From Burkholderiales bacterium (GTDB lineage: Bacteria > Pseudomonadota > Gammaproteobacteria > Burkholderiales > Casimicrobiaceae), in NCBI GenBank assembly GCA_025354075.1, contig JANXNO010000608.1, forward strand, positions 1 to 6,188: a DNA stretch of 6,188 nt, read 5' to 3'. Made by a program: the position numbers and the translations under genes. The notes beneath the pieces are model-generated. The model saw only the letters and a program-made list of their open reading frames with translations. It was not told where the DNA came from and searched no databases. Below are positions 1 through 6,188 of the stretch, piece after piece (within the stretch, counting starts at the first letter, position 1; every line of letters begins with the position of its first letter).

Positions 1-2166
1 TGGCGTCTGCGCGAACAGTTCACGAATCGGCGTGAACAGACCGGTGTACGTTGCAGGATTTGAGCGCGGCGTGCGACCAATCGGGCTCTGATCGACGTCG
101 ATCACTTTGTCAAACTGTTCGAGCCCGTCAATGCCAGCATGCGGCGCAGGATCGGCGAGGCTACCGTAGATTTTTTTTGCTGCGGCACGATACAGCGTGT
201 CGTTGACCAACGTGGATTTGCCCGAACCGGAGACGCCGGTCACGCAGGTGAGCAACCCCATCGGGATCGACGCTTCCACGTTCTTCAGGTTATTGCCACG
301 CGCGCCACGAATCACGATCTGCTTTTCAGGATTCGGCGCGATGCGTTTTTTCGGTACTGCGATTTGCATCGCGCCGGACAGGTACAAACCGGTCAGCGAT
401 GTCTTGCTCTTTTTGATGTCGGCGGGCTTGCCCTGCGCGATGATTTCACCGCCGTGAACGCCTGCAGCAGGCCCCAAATCGACAACGTAATCAGCAGCCA
501 TGATCGCATCTTCGTCGTGCTCGACCACGATCACGGTATTGCCCAAATCACGCAGATGTTTGAGCATGGCGAGCAGACGATCGTTGTCGCGTTGATGCAG
601 GCCGATGGACGGCTCGTCGAGCACGTACATCACGCCGGTGAGGCCTGAGCCAATTTGTGAGGCGAGCCGAATGCGTTGTGATTCGCCTCCCGACAACGTC
701 TCTGCACTGCGATCCAGCGACAGATATTCGAGACCGACATTATTCAAAAATCCAACGCGATTTTTGATCTCGTAAATGATGCGCTCAGCGATTTTTTGCT
801 TGGCACCGGTGAGTTTTAGCGTCGCAAAAAACTTTGCGGTGTCGAACAGCGGCAGACGGCTTATTTCGAAAATCGCCGCATCGCCGACCTTCACAAATCG
901 CGCTTCTTTACGGAGCCGTGCACCGTGGCAGTCCGGGCAATCCCGTCGGCTCATGTACTTCGACAGCTCTTCGCGCACAGCGGAAGATTCCGTCTCGTGA
1001 TAGCGGCGGCGGAAATTGGGCAGCACGCCCTCGAACGGATGCTTTCGCTTTTGAATGACGCCTTTTTCACTGACGTAATCAAACTCGATCACGTCTTCGC
1101 CACTACCGAGCACCACCGCGTTGCGCGCCTCTTCCGGCAGATCCTTGAACGGTACTTCGACATTAAAACCGTAGTGCGCAGCAAGCCCCTGCAACAGTTG
1201 AAAGTAAAAAATCGTGCGTCGATCCCAGCCCTTGATTGCACCACTGGCCAGCGACAATTCGGGATGTGCAACGATGCGGCTCTGCTCGAATTCGTCGATT
1301 TCACCGAGCCCATCGCAGGTCGGGCAGGCACCCATTGGCGAGTTGAACGAGAACAGCCGTGGCTCCAGTTCAGCCAGCGAATAATCACAAATCGGGCAGG
1401 CGAATTTTGACGAGAAAAGCTGCGATTGCTGCTTCTCACCTTCGAGGGTGTCCATCATCACCACCAGCGCACGGCCATTGCCCATGCGGCATGCTGTCTC
1501 GAACGATTCGGCGAGGCGCTGCTTGGCGTCGGGCCGAACCTTTACGCGGTCAATCACAACATCGATACTGTGTTTATGATTTTTGGCGAGCTTCGGCGAC
1601 GGCTCCAGTTCCATCACCTCACCGTCAATCCGCACCTTGGTGAAGCCCTTGGCTTTCAGCTCGATGAACAGCTCCGCGTGCTCGCCTTTGCGATCCGTAA
1701 GCACCGGCGACAGCAGCATCACGCGAGTGTCCACCGGGTACGCCAACACCGTGTCCACCATCTGCGAAATCGTCTGCGACGACAGCATGATTTCAGGATG
1801 ATTCGGGCAGTAAGGATCGCCCACTCGCGCATACAAAAGGCGCAAATAATCGTGAATCTCGGTGACGGTGCCGACGGTGGAGCGCGGGTTGTGACTGGTC
1901 GCTTTTTGCTCAATGGCGATGGCCGGAGCGAGACCTTCAATCAGGTCCACATCCGGCTTGTCCATCATCTGCAAAAACTGACGTGCGTAGCTTGACAGCG
2001 ACTCGACGTAGCGACGCTGCCCTTCGGCATACAGCGTGTCAAACGCCAACGAGCTTTTTCCTGAGCCCGACATCCCGGTGATCACCACCAGCTTGTGCTT
2101 GGGAATGTCGATGTTGATGTTTTTGAGATTGTGGGTGCGTGCGCCGCGAACTCGGAGGAAATCCAT
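1..2166 (-). CDS. uvrA: UvrABC excinuclease subunit A, partial (N-terminal 722 residues)
   Basis: UvrA is the ATP-dependent damage-recognition subunit of nucleotide excision repair. It dimerises, loads UvrB at lesions and acts in the cytoplasm. The frame is open from the ATG at 2166 to the left edge, 722 codons of a family of about 940. Visible features are the start [16 protein letters not shown], first Walker [10 protein letters not shown] (31-39, Lys37), first zinc-finger cysteines (257, 260, 281, 284), ABC signature LSGGE (491-495), Walker B ending LDEP (516-519), and second Walker [10 protein letters not shown] (644-652, Lys650). The second zinc finger and the C-terminal ATPase half lie outside the window. 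The ATG is the only sensible start: an in-frame stop lies at 2194-2196, with no other ATG, GTG or TTG start between them. The Shine-Dalgarno is weak. Sequence character is beta/gammaproteobacterial. It is divergent from hemA and probably unrelated to the photosynthesis genes, marking the edge of that cluster. Confidence 0.98.
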   Translation of the reverse strand, partial: MDFLRVRGARTHNLKNINIDIPKHKLVVITGMSGSGKSSLAFDTLYAEGQRRYVESLSSYARQFLQMMDKPDVDLIEGLAPAIAIEQKATSHNPRSTVGTVTEIHDYLRLLYARVGDPYCPNHPEIMLSSQTISQMVDTVLAYPVDTRVMLLSPVLTDRKGEHAELFIELKAKGFTKVRIDGEVMELEPSPKLAKNHKHSIDVVIDRVKVRPDAKQRLAESFETACRMGNGRALVVMMDTLEGEKQQSQLFSSKFACPICDYSLAELEPRLFSFNSPMGACPTCDGLGEIDEFEQSRIVAHPELSLASGAIKGWDRRTIFYFQLLQGLAAHYGFNVEVPFKDLPEEARNAVVLGSGEDVIEFDYVSEKGVIQKRKHPFEGVLPNFRRRYHETESSAVREELSKYMSRRDCPDCHGARLRKEARFVKVGDAAIFEISRLPLFDTAKFFATLKLTGAKQKIAERIIYEIKNRVGFLNNVGLEYLSLDRSAETLSGGESQRIRLASQIGSGLTGVMYVLDEPSIGLHQRDNDRLLAMLKHLRDLGNTVIVVEHDEDAIMAADYVVDLGPAAGVHGGEIIAQGKPADIKKSKTSLTGLYLSGAMQIAVPKKRIAPNPEKQIVIRGARGNNLKNVEASIPMGLLTCVTGVSGSGKSTLVNDTLYRAAAKKIYGSLADPAPHAGIDGLEQFDKVIDVDQSPIGRTPRSNPATYTGLFTPIRELFAQTP

Positions 2167-2187
2167 GCTGGCTTTATTCAGAACAAC

Positions 2188-2202
2188 CCGCGATTATCGC
2201 GG
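2188..2202. repeat. Perfect 7-bp inverted repeat upstream of uvrA
   Basis: CCGCGAT and ATCGCGG flank a single central T, and a further AA/TT pair two bases out extends the symmetry. It lies 22-36 bases before the uvrA ATG. It could be an operator half-site pair or a hairpin in the uvrA leader. The minus strand reads GATAAT inside it, a possible -10 hexamer, but I see no good -35 to match. No known regulator is recognised. Confidence 0.5.
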
Positions 2203-2285
2203 TTTGGCCTGGCTCACGGAAGCACGGTGGTTGCCAACACTTAAAACCGCTGGAAATTAGCCGTCTATTTTTTGAGACACTTTGG

Positions 2286-2303
2286 TGTAAATTTATGTTG
2301 ACA
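2286..2303. promoter_or_regulatory. Candidate PpsR/CrtJ-type operator (TGT-N12-ACA)
   Basis: The sequence TGTAAATTTATGTTGACA fits the TGT-N12-ACA palindrome bound by the aerobic photosynthesis repressor PpsR/CrtJ. The right arm is the full TGACA; the left arm is TGTAA instead of TGTCA. Its right arm coincides with the -35 hexamer of the hemA promoter, the position from which this repressor blocks polymerase in known bch, crt and puc promoters. Only six bases are specified, so chance is a real alternative. No regulator gene is in the window. Confidence 0.4.
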
Positions 2304-2325
2304 CAATGATTCGGCTTCGTACAAT
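2298..2325 (+). promoter_or_regulatory. Sigma70-type promoter for hemA
   Basis: A perfect -35 hexamer TTGACA (2298-2303) is followed, after 16 bases, by TACAAT (2320-2325), which matches the -10 consensus at five of six positions. Transcription would start near 2332, giving a leader of about 58 bases before the ATG at 2390. Nothing on the opposite strand of this intergenic region is as good a match, so the uvrA promoter remains unassigned. Confidence 0.75.
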
Positions 2326-2378
2326 CGAGATTCGTTAGCGTGTTCCCGTGCGCGAGGCATGCGGGCAGCGCTACGAAT

Positions 2379-2384
2379 GGAGGA
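2379..2384 (+). promoter_or_regulatory. Shine-Dalgarno deciding the hemA start
   Basis: GGAGGA sits six bases (counted from GGAGG) ahead of the ATG at 2390. The frame could be extended upstream to a GTG at 2348, but that codon has no ribosome-binding site, lies within about 16 bases of the predicted transcription start, and would add 14 residues unlike ALAS N-termini. The ATG at 2390 is therefore preferred. Confidence 0.85.
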
Positions 2385-2389
2385 ACCGC

Positions 2390-3673
2390 ATGAAGCCCAC
2401 CCTGAAGTCCGTGAACCCAGCAACGTCCCCAAGCCCCGTGAACTACGGCGCGCGAATGGGGGCCAGGCTGGACGAACTAAAGCAGGAGGGCCGCTATCGC
2501 GTATTCACCGAGCTGGATCGCCCGGCGGGAGAGTTTCCGCGAGTGCGCTGGCATTCTGATTCGGGTAACCGACAGGTGGTCGTGTGGTGCTCCAACGATT
2601 ATCTTGGCATGGGGCATCACCCCAGCGTTCGCCGCGCGATGCGTTCGGCCATTGACGAGGGCGCAACCGGCGCGGGCGGCACACGCAATATCGCGGGCAC
2701 CAACAGTCGCCACGTCGAGCTTGAATCATTGCTGGCCGATCTGCACGACAAACCTGCTGCACTGACTTTTTCATCTGGTTACGCCGCCAACCTCGCCTGC
2801 TTGTCGGTGCTGGGCTCGGTGTTGCCGAACACCGTGATCTTGTCTGACGGCGACAATCATAATTCCATGATCGAAGGCATTCGCCGCTCGGGCGCTGAGC
2901 GGCGCGTGTTCAAACACAACGATGCGCGCGATCTTGAAGCGCACTTGAAGGCGATTCCCACTGATCAGCCGAAGCTGATTGCGTTCGAGAGCGTCTATTC
3001 GATGAGCGGCAACATCTCGCCCATCGCTGACTTTATCGAGCTGGCCAAACGCTACAACGCGTTCACTTATATCGACGAAGTTCACGCCGTCGGCATGTAC
3101 GGCGCTAAAGGCGGTGGCGTGTGTCAGGAGTTGGGCCTGGATCAACATATCGACGTGATTCAAGGCACGCTGGGCAAAGCGTACGGCATGCAGGGCGGCT
3201 ATGTAGCAGGCAGCGTAGAAGCGGTAGATTGCATTCGCAGTTTCGGTAACGCGTTCATTTTTTCAACATCGCTGGCCCCCGTGCTGGCGGCGGGTGCCAT
3301 CGCCAGTGTGAGCCAGCTCATGCATTCGCAGATCGAGCGCCTGGCGCAGCGCGACCGTGTCGCCCGTGTCAAGCGTTTGCTCAAGCAGGCAGGCGTCCCC
3401 GTGATGCCCAGTATGAGCCATATTGTTCCGGTGCTGGTGGGCGACGCGGTGAAGGCGAAGCGCCTGAGCGATCATCTGCTCAGCCGCCATGGCATCTATC
3501 TGCAACCAATCAATTACCCCACGGTGCCGATGGGCACAGAGCGGCTGCGCATCACACCCGGTCCGCTTCATACCGACGCCATGATTGACGATCTGGTCAG
3601 TGCGATGGTGGCATCCTTTCAAACGCTTGATTTGCCATTGCATGTTCAAGAGCGTGAGGCAGTTGCTGCTTGA
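2390..3673 (+). CDS. hemA: 5-aminolevulinate synthase (ALAS, Shemin pathway)
   Basis: This cytoplasmic PLP enzyme condenses glycine with succinyl-CoA to give 5-aminolevulinate, the first precursor of heme and bacteriochlorophyll. The product is 427 residues, slightly longer than Rhodobacter HemA because of a longer N-terminus and a C-terminal tail. Motifs compared with known ALAS: GRYRVF (34-39; Arg37 probable succinyl contact), CSNDYLGMG (67-75; Asn69), GGTRNIAGT (96-104; Thr98, which favours succinyl-CoA), NHNSMIEGI (156-164; His157 stacks on PLP), [11 protein letters not shown] (228-238; Asp229, His232), GTLGKAYG (259-266; Lys263 the Schiff-base lysine), and ERLRITPGP (384-392). These separate it from the related KBL, BioF and serine palmitoyltransferase enzymes. 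It is a different protein from glutamyl-tRNA reductase, also called HemA, which most beta/gammaproteobacteria use. No CP heme-regulatory motif is present. It has its own promoter and terminator, and faces the puf operon. Confidence 0.95.
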   Translation: MKPTLKSVNPATSPSPVNYGARMGARLDELKQEGRYRVFTELDRPAGEFPRVRWHSDSGNRQVVVWCSNDYLGMGHHPSVRRAMRSAIDEGATGAGGTRNIAGTNSRHVELESLLADLHDKPAALTFSSGYAANLACLSVLGSVLPNTVILSDGDNHNSMIEGIRRSGAERRVFKHNDARDLEAHLKAIPTDQPKLIAFESVYSMSGNISPIADFIELAKRYNAFTYIDEVHAVGMYGAKGGGVCQELGLDQHIDVIQGTLGKAYGMQGGYVAGSVEAVDCIRSFGNAFIFSTSLAPVLAAGAIASVSQLMHSQIERLAQRDRVARVKRLLKQAGVPVMPSMSHIVPVLVGDAVKAKRLSDHLLSRHGIYLQPINYPTVPMGTERLRITPGPLHTDAMIDDLVSAMVASFQTLDLPLHVQEREAVAA

Positions 3674-3722
3674 TGCTGTATGCATTCGCTGAAACGGCTG
3701 AATTGCAGCGGTTCACGTAAAT

Positions 3723-3748
3723 AAAAAGGCCACGTTGTGGCCTTTTTT
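3723..3748 (+). terminator. Rho-independent terminator of hemA
   Basis: An 11-bp stem (AAAAAGGCCAC at 3723-3733 pairing with GTGGCCTTTTT at 3737-3747) closes a three-base loop GTT and runs into a six-T tract. It begins 50 bases after the hemA stop. The A-run on the left means it could also terminate minus-strand transcripts and serve as a backup for the puf operon, which already has its own terminator upstream in that direction. Confidence 0.9.
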
Positions 3749-3981
3749 CTTGCTCGCTGTATCCGGGGCGACATCGAGCACCGGCAGCTGCCAGCTATTT
3801 CCGTGTCTGCGTCATGCCCTGCCGAGCGCTGGATTCTGTGCCTTCAAAGGGACAGTTTATGCGTCAATATCGCCCAACAAGGGCGCTAAATTACTGGTAC
3901 TCCCGGTCGAGAATTACGCCGTCTCGTCAATGACATCGCGATCACCGTGGATCGCATTTTGAACGGATACGCGTTTGCCGC
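3749..3981. other. Intergenic stretch between two terminators, no gene seen
   Basis: No reading frame here has a plausible start, ribosome-binding site and protein-like content. The longest plus-strand frame begins inside the hemA terminator loop. A 24-codon frame from the ATG at 3859 has a faint AAAGGGA upstream but no recognisable product. Three short symmetrical elements occur: the palindrome GGCAGCTGCC (3783-3792), CGCCC/GGGCG with a five-base loop (3871-3885), and GCGATC/GATCGC with a six-base loop followed by four T (3938-3960). No clear promoter was found on either strand. Confidence 0.6.
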
Positions 3982-4013
3982 AAAAAAATATGCCCGCGAT
4001 CACTCGCAGGCAT
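3982..4013 (-). terminator. Rho-independent terminator of the puf operon
   Basis: Read on the minus strand, ATGCCTGCGA pairs with TCGCGGGCAT around the loop GTGA, followed by TA and seven T (3988-3982). One position is a U-G wobble in the minus-strand RNA but a C-A mismatch in the plus-strand RNA, so the stem is complete only in the puf direction. It starts 32 bases after the pufC stop. Just before it, immediately past the stop, is another small palindrome, GCGCAG-T-CTGCGC (4025-4037), which may add to the 3' end structure. Confidence 0.85.
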
Positions 4014-4045
4014 TGATTTTATTTGCGCAGTCTGCGCGTAGCTAC

Positions 4046-5458
4046 CTACAGACCGATGCCAATCAAGTCAACGCGGCGCGATTCTGCGCTGGCGCTGCCC
4101 ACCATGAACTCAGGCTTCTTCAGATTGATTCGATCCTCTGCCACTCCAGCTGCTTTGAGCGCATCGCGTACTGCAAACGCACGGCGTTTGGCCAGGTCCA
4201 TGTTTTGATCCTGATTGCCGGTACTGTCGGCGAAGCCAGAGATGTCGAGCTTCGCGGCAGCATTCGTACTTAATGCTTTAGCCGCAGTTTTGATGGCATC
4301 AGAGCCCGCAGCATCGATGTCAGCTTTGCCAGTGGGGAAGAAAATCTTGCCGAGCACATTCAAGGCAGCCGCAAGAGGACTTGCCGGCGTTACAGGCGCT
4401 GCGGTCGGCGTCGTACTGGCTGCAGTACTAATCTTTTTCAGCTCCGGGTAATCAGCCAACATGCTCGCGCCCAGCAACGGTTTGTTCGCGCCCTGATGGC
4501 ACGTTGAGCACCCCACTTTGGCGACGTCGCCCATAGCGGCTCCCTTGCGGTAGTCAGGGAAGACGCTTTCAAGCGGCGTCATGTGGACGTTATTGATATC
4601 ACGCACCATGCGCAGACCGTACCATGCGGTCACTCGTTGTGGCGTGCTGTTACTCCAGTTAGCAAACGCTTGGGTGTTGTGGCAGAAAGTGCAGTTGACA
4701 CCGAGCGAACTGGACATGTGCATCATCAAGCTGTAATTCCATTCCGTATGAGCGATGCTTGCGCCGGTTCCGCTCGGCCCCGTTGGTTTGGTTGGTAAAG
4801 CGTCGCCGCCCTGCACCCGAACCTGACCGTCGTTCGCAAGATAGCTGCTCAGAGAATCGAGCGGCAAGGACGAATATCCATTGGCGGAAACCGGCGTATT
4901 CTGGCCGTATTTCCAGCCCGTGAAGCCCTTCACCTTGCCAGGATCGGCTGCCGAATACCAGACCTCCGTAGGAATGTTATTTCCGCGATGGCACGTGTAG
5001 CACGTTACGCCGGTAACGCCTACGTGGGTGCCCCAGTCAGCATTGATGTTGCCCGTCATGGTGAGCATTTTTCGGGCAACTACTTTGGTGTAGAGCGTAT
5101 CCGCTGAAAAGTCCTCGCCAGCCTTGTGGCAGTAGTTACAACCTTCTTTCGGCGCAACCCAGCTGGTCATCGCCACCATCGTGCGGGTGAACTCACCCAC
5201 GCTCTGGTTGCCGAGCACCTGTACGTTTTTATACAGGCTACCCGCGGTTGGACCATTGGGATCGGCCTGGGGGGATGCCTCAGGCAACGCGTTTAATTTG
5301 ACCAGCTTTACCTTGTCGCGCGGGTTGTCCATCTCAACCATGCCGGTACCGCGATACCCGACCTGTTGCGATATGACCGGGGGGCGCTCGCACGCCACCA
5401 TCAACACCGATGCGGTAAGCACCAATGCGCTGGTAAAGAAACTCTTGGCGCGAATCAT
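4046..5458 (-). CDS. pufC: Reaction-centre tetraheme cytochrome PufC with C-terminal OmpA-like domain
   Basis: PufC is the periplasmic tetraheme cytochrome c bound to the reaction centre; it re-reduces the photo-oxidised special pair. The 470-residue product has a lipoprotein signal with lipobox ending VAC (lipidated Cys23, followed by ERPP as in other PufC) and four CxxCH sites at 107-111, 153-157, 256-260 and 317-321. Spacing relative to the Blastochloris cytochrome points to Met94, Met131 and Met245 as axial ligands of hemes 1-3 and His145 for heme 4. PufC homology ends near residue 340, the usual full length. A Thr/Ala/Pro-rich linker (about 341-364) leads to an OmpA-like domain (about 365-470) with [19 protein letters not shown] (Asp411), [13 protein letters not shown] (Arg426) and a terminal RRVDL. 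The fusion is in frame without a break. The start is supported by AGGAG seven bases upstream. It overlaps pufM by ATGA and is the last gene of the operon. Confidence 0.93.
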   Translation of the reverse strand: MIRAKSFFTSALVLTASVLMVACERPPVISQQVGYRGTGMVEMDNPRDKVKLVKLNALPEASPQADPNGPTAGSLYKNVQVLGNQSVGEFTRTMVAMTSWVAPKEGCNYCHKAGEDFSADTLYTKVVARKMLTMTGNINADWGTHVGVTGVTCYTCHRGNNIPTEVWYSAADPGKVKGFTGWKYGQNTPVSANGYSSLPLDSLSSYLANDGQVRVQGGDALPTKPTGPSGTGASIAHTEWNYSLMMHMSSSLGVNCTFCHNTQAFANWSNSTPQRVTAWYGLRMVRDINNVHMTPLESVFPDYRKGAAMGDVAKVGCSTCHQGANKPLLGASMLADYPELKKISTAASTTPTAAPVTPASPLAAALNVLGKIFFPTGKADIDAAGSDAIKTAAKALSTNAAAKLDISGFADSTGNQDQNMDLAKRRAFAVRDALKAAGVAEDRINLKKPEFMVGSASAESRRVDLIGIGL

Positions 5459-5470
5459 TTCATGGCTCCT
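5455..5470 (-). promoter_or_regulatory. pufM/pufC ATGA overlap with Shine-Dalgarno
   Basis: The pufM stop TGA (5457-5455) shares bases with the pufC start ATG (5458-5456). AGGAG (5470-5466) lies seven bases before the pufC ATG, inside the last codons of pufM. This arrangement suggests translational coupling and roughly matched synthesis of the reaction-centre M subunit and its cytochrome. Confidence 0.85.
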
Positions 5471-6188
5471 GGTAACAGGCTTGGATCAACAACAGGTACC
5501 GTAAACGCAGGATACATTGGTGCAACGCCATGTTTGACCGCCCATAAATACCAGTTATCCACCACCGTGCCCGTCAGCAAAATTCCGATGCCACCAGTGA
5601 TCGGGGTCAATATTGCAAACCACCACGCCCAACGGTGAATCGACTCCATTGTGGCGTTGAATCCCATCGTCCAGCGCCAAAATAAGGCGGCGCGCTCGGA
5701 CGCTGTACCGCGATCAACGATCTGCTCGATTTCGCGCTCGCCCCCGAACCGGCTGACGGCAAGGATCGTCGCGCCGTGCATGGCAAAGAGCAACACCGAG
5801 CCATACAGGAATGCAATGGACAAACAGTGAAACGGGTTGTAGAAAAGATTCCCGTAGCGCAATGAAAATGCAGCCGTCCAGTCCAGATGCGGGAAGATAC
5901 CGAATGGCACGGCTTCGGACCAACTGCCCATTGCGAGCGGACGAATGAAACCCAGCACCAGATACAGCCAGATTGCTGCGCCAAAGGCGATAGGAATGTG
6001 AAGCCCCATGCCCAGTGCGCGGGCGCGGCGATACGTTCGAACCCACCACAGTAGCAACGAAACGGTCAGAAAGAATCCGGTAACAATCCACCAACCGCCT
6101 TGATTCAAAGGCGGAAACCGAAGCCCATAGGAGGGCGGCGGAGGCTCCAACCCAAGCCAAAACAACTGACGAACGAATTCACTCAGAC
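5455..6188 (-). CDS. pufM: Photosynthetic reaction centre subunit M, partial (C-terminal 243 residues)
   Basis: PufM is one of the two inner-membrane core subunits of the type-II reaction centre, binding the special pair, accessory pigments, quinone A and the non-heme iron. The frame is open at the right edge; comparison with Rhodobacter suggests about 82 residues, including helix A, are missing. Helices B to E are present. In Rhodobacter M numbering the key residues are kept: His182 (PHLDW), His202 of the special pair (NPFH, codon 5829-5827), Tyr210, the iron ligands His219 (FAMH), Glu234 (GERE) and His266 (SIHRW), and Trp252 (LFWRW). The residue after His202 is Cys, Gly in Rhodobacter. A tail of about 20 residues after HGVAP, ending PSLLPGAMK, resembles that of Blastochloris, whose reaction centre carries a bound tetraheme cytochrome, in keeping with pufC next door. 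A TTG at 6165 is internal, not the start. Confidence 0.97.
   Translation of the reverse strand, partial: LSEFVRQLFWLGLEPPPPSYGLRFPPLNQGGWWIVTGFFLTVSLLLWWVRTYRRARALGMGLHIPIAFGAAIWLYLVLGFIRPLAMGSWSEAVPFGIFPHLDWTAAFSLRYGNLFYNPFHCLSIAFLYGSVLLFAMHGATILAVSRFGGEREIEQIVDRGTASERAALFWRWTMGFNATMESIHRWAWWFAILTPITGGIGILLTGTVVDNWYLWAVKHGVAPMYPAFTVPVVDPSLLPGAMK

Noticed and set aside
139..1995. Several plus-strand open frames of 160-190 codons
   Set aside because: They lie antisense to uvrA, whose minus-strand frame is uninterrupted and has all family motifs. Their translations are rich in His/Arg/Ala as expected of shadow frames.
2348..2389. GTG start at 2348 extending hemA by 14 residues
   Set aside because: There is no ribosome-binding site there, it is very near the predicted transcript start, and a clear GGAGGA precedes the ATG at 2390.
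2167..2389. E. coli-type LexA (SOS) box for uvrA
   Set aside because: No CTGT-N8-ACAG or close match was found on either strand.
2390..3673. Alternative assignment of the PLP enzyme as glycine C-acetyltransferase or BioF
   Set aside because: The N-terminal GRYRVF, the GGTRNIAGT threonine, [11 protein letters not shown] and ERLRITPGP are the ALAS pattern, with close overall similarity to Rhodobacter and rhizobial HemA.
3735..3962. 75-codon plus-strand frame after hemA
   Set aside because: Its start lies in the loop of the hemA terminator, it has no ribosome-binding site and the translation shows no recognisable domain.
3947..4273. 108-codon plus-strand frame opposite the end of pufC
   Set aside because: It crosses the puf terminator and runs antisense to the OmpA-like domain. 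It has only a GTG start inside a hairpin.
4046..4440. The PufC extension as an artefact of a lost stop codon or frameshift
   Set aside because: Linker and domain are in one continuous frame, the domain is complete to its RRV end, a natural stop follows, and a proper terminator sits just downstream. This fits a genuine fusion.
1..6188. tRNA or rRNA genes, CRISPR arrays, insertion sequences
   Set aside because: No cloverleaf, regularly spaced repeats, transposase frames or terminal inverted repeats were seen.

Overview
This window comes from an anoxygenic phototrophic purple bacterium. It holds the end of a photosynthesis (puf) operon, a tetrapyrrole-synthesis gene and a DNA-repair gene. The UvrA protein has residues I associate with beta/gammaproteobacteria: SHNPR, the IHDYLRLL block and a CP-x-H turn, where alphaproteobacterial UvrA usually reads SKNPR and IYDYMRLL. 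The likely host is therefore a beta- or gammaproteobacterial phototroph. The genus cannot be read from the sequence.

Layout, left to right. Positions 1-2166 (minus) carry the first 722 codons of uvrA, running off the left edge. Positions 2167-2389 are a divergent intergenic region with a good sigma70-type promoter for the rightward gene, an overlapping TGT-N12-ACA motif of the PpsR/CrtJ type, and a perfect inverted repeat just upstream of uvrA. Positions 2390-3673 (plus) encode a complete 5-aminolevulinate synthase (Shemin-pathway hemA), ended by a strong hairpin terminator at 3723-3748. Positions 3749-3981 carry no convincing gene. On the minus strand, a second terminator (3982-4013) closes the puf operon, preceded in transcription order by pufC (5458-4046) and the 3' three quarters of pufM (running off the right edge). 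pufM and pufC overlap by ATGA.

Functionally, pufM and pufC encode the M subunit of the type-II reaction centre and its tetraheme cytochrome electron donor. The hemA product makes the 5-aminolevulinate from which bacteriochlorophyll and the cytochrome hemes are built. hemA and puf are convergent and separated by two terminators, so they are separate transcription units, although the possible PpsR-type site suggests shared redox/light control.

The most striking observation is that PufC is about 100 residues longer than usual. After the fourth heme motif and a Thr/Ala/Pro-rich linker, it continues in the same reading frame into an OmpA-like peptidoglycan-binding domain that keeps the Asp and Arg used to bind diaminopimelate. 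This would be a lipoprotein cytochrome that docks on the reaction centre and could also grip the cell wall. A second point of interest is an alphaproteobacterial-type ALAS beside the puf operon in a genome whose UvrA looks beta/gammaproteobacterial, which suggests hemA travelled with the photosynthesis genes.
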